A stretch of DNA of 7,454 bases, taken from the NCBI GenBank assembly GCA_047639575.1, contig JBLIOB010000213.1, positions 1 through 7,454 on the forward strand. Reading direction: 5' to 3'. The notes under the pieces were generated by a model. That model was given only the letters and a program-made list of their open reading frames with translations. It was not told the DNA's origin and made no database searches. The stretch is from JBLIOB01 sp047639575 (GTDB lineage: Bacteria > Bacteroidota > Bacteroidia > Flavobacteriales_D > Parvicellaceae). Made by a program: the position numbers and the translations under genes. Below, in pieces: positions 6,564 to 7,454 of this stretch; within the stretch, counting starts at the first letter, position 1, and every line of letters begins with the position of its first letter.

Positions 6564-6652
6564 CTCTAACTAATTTCTATCAGTCAAGCTTGCTTGACTG
6601 ATCTAAAAGCATGAAGTGCGCCCTAACAGTGAGTAGCGCTAACGATCTAACT
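6564..6652. repeat. Degenerate third copy (C) of the palindromic repeat
   Basis: The stretch between two convergent stop codons contains words of the 200-nt element. The GTCAAGC/GCTTGAC hairpin is at 6583-6598. It is followed by GATCTAAAAGCATGAAGTGCG (6600-6620), matching GATCTAAAAGCACGAAGTGCG at 3424-3444 with one change. A final CGATCTAA is at 6643-6650. The outer inverted ends and most trunk pairing are gone. In copies A and B the GTCAAGC hairpin is on the 5' arm and the other block on the 3' arm, so here they are rearranged or the middle is deleted. Confidence 0.7.
6579..6602. terminator. Perfect 11-bp hairpin between convergent genes, possible two-way terminator
   Basis: An 11-bp perfect inverted repeat (arm ATCAGTCAAGC) with a 2-nt loop lies 16 nt after the sorting-domain stop and about 50 nt after the folA stop on the other strand. 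The position fits bidirectional termination. No T-tract follows on either strand, so it is not a classical intrinsic terminator, and it is also the core hairpin of the repeat family. Confidence 0.35.
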
Positions 6653-7165
6653 CTACTTCTCGTAAACCTTAACAGTAAAAGCATACGGGTTCCTGTCGTC
6701 AGCTTCAGTCTTTTTAGAAGATACTACGTTCCATTCTTCGTCCTTAAAATCTGGAAAAAACGTATCTCCTTCAAAAGTTCCATGAACATGAGAAAGGTAC
6801 ATCCGGTCTACCAATCCTTCTTCCAAAGAGAGCTTGTAAATCTGACCTCCTCCAATAACAAAAGGCTCTTGATCGCCTTCCGCAATTGCATTCTCGATGG
6901 CTTCTTTCAAAGTATGGAAAACAAGACAATTCTCTGCTTTAAAATCTAAATTTCTAGTAACGATAACATTCGTTCTTCCAGGAAGTGGTCGATACTTGTC
7001 TGGTATAGAGTCATAATTTCTCCTACCCATAATCACATGGTGACCTGCAGTCGTGTCTTTGAAAAATTTCAAATCGGCAGGAATATGCCAAATCAAATCA
7101 TTGTCCTTACCAATTACGCTGTTCTCAGCTACTGCCGCTATGAGGCTAACTATTACTTCACTCAT
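6653..7165 (-). CDS. folA: Dihydrofolate reductase
   Basis: This cytosolic enzyme reduces dihydrofolate to tetrahydrofolate with NADPH. It is full length at 170 aa. Family landmarks in order are the N-terminal IAAVAENSVIGKDNDLIWHIPADLKFFK block (9-36) with Trp26 and the catalytic acid Asp31, the NADPH-binding VIMGRRNYDSIP (44-55), PLPGRTNVIVTR (60-71), VIGGGQIY (103-110) and DTFFPDF (134-140). The stop is CTA on the plus strand at 6653-6655. The ATG at 7165 overlaps the thyA stop by one base in a TAATG junction, so translation is probably coupled. The enzyme recycles the dihydrofolate that thymidylate synthase produces. It is the usual trimethoprim target, and nothing here suggests an acquired resistance form. 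Confidence 0.97.
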   Translation of the reverse strand: MSEVIVSLIAAVAENSVIGKDNDLIWHIPADLKFFKDTTAGHHVIMGRRNYDSIPDKYRPLPGRTNVIVTRNLDFKAENCLVFHTLKEAIENAIAEGDQEPFVIGGGQIYKLSLEEGLVDRMYLSHVHGTFEGDTFFPDFKDEEWNVVSSKKTEADDRNPYAFTVKVYEK

Positions 7166-7454
7166 TAGATAGAAACTGCTGCTTTAATATGTGGATGCGG
7201 ATCATAATCTACAACTTGGAAATCTTCGAATTTGAAGTCAAATATTGATTTCACATCTGGGTTCATCATCATTTTAGGCAATGAACGAAAATCTCTTGAT
7301 AATTGCTCTTCGGCTTGTTCAATATGGTTGTTGTATAAATGAACGTCTCCAAACGAGTGTACAAAATCGCCTGCTTCTAATCCACATACTTGCGCTACCA
7401 TCATAGTTAATAATGCATAACTAGCGATGTTAAAAGGCACGCCTAGAAAAGTGT
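7165..7454 (-). CDS. thyA: Thymidylate synthase, C-terminal part (5' end outside the window)
   Basis: ThyA makes dTMP from dUMP using methylene-tetrahydrofolate. The visible 95 or so residues are the conserved C-terminal third. They start [16 protein letters not shown] (carrying the dUMP-binding Asn), then [12 protein letters not shown] (His and Tyr that contact the nucleotide) and [12 protein letters not shown] at the C-terminus, the end needed for active-site closure. The frame stays open to the window edge; the GTG at 7440 is an internal Val codon of LGVPFN, not a start. The catalytic Cys region lies outside the window. The stop TAA shares one base with the folA ATG. Confidence 0.96.
   Translation of the reverse strand, partial: TFLGVPFNIASYALLTMMVAQVCGLEAGDFVHSFGDVHLYNNHIEQAEEQLSRDFRSLPKMMMNPDVKSIFDFKFEDFQVVDYDPHPHIKAAVSI

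Noticed and set aside
6611..6949. A 112-codon plus-strand ORF antisense to folA.
   Set aside because: It is a shadow of the clear DHFR gene on the other strand and starts inside the degenerate repeat.

Overview
The window looks like chromosome of a Bacteroidota bacterium, probably Flavobacteriales. The evidence is a type IX secretion (T9SS) type A sorting domain, weak A-rich ribosome binding sites, low GC, an mreD-mrdA-rodA cell-shape cluster, and Flavobacteria-like DHFR and thymidylate synthase. Family and genus cannot be fixed from the sequence alone.

Layout: (1) 3-3283, plus strand: the last codons of a probable mreD, then mrdA (PBP2 transpeptidase) and rodA (SEDS glycosyltransferase). 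The genes overlap by 8 and 17 nt, forming one elongasome operon that pairs the septum-independent wall transpeptidase with its polymerase. (2) 3281-3954: two direct copies (A and B) of a highly self-complementary, tree-like palindromic repeat, flanking a small unrecognised minus-strand ORF. (3) 3969-4916, minus strand: a predicted lipoprotein of the PLC-like phosphodiesterase (PI-PLC X-like) superfamily, with a Lys where the family normally has a conserved Asp. (4) 5029-6563, plus strand, divergent from the lipoprotein: a secreted beta-propeller-like protein with a T9SS sorting domain, split by a -1 frameshift near 6282-6293. (5) 6564-6652: a degenerate third copy (C) of the palindromic repeat, between convergent gene ends. 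(6) 6653-7454, minus strand: folA (DHFR) preceded by the 3' part of thyA, overlapping by one base (TAATG). The pair couples dTMP synthesis with recycling of the dihydrofolate it makes.

The feature least explained by known gene families is the palindromic repeat. Copy A (200 nt) can fold almost completely into a trunk of four stacked helices with small hairpins branching at each tier. Copy B is the same element lacking one 24-nt branch-plus-trunk unit, apparently lost between 9-nt direct repeats. All copies abut stop codons. No transposase, reverse transcriptase or CRISPR gene is present in the window to explain their mobility, so mechanism and function are open.
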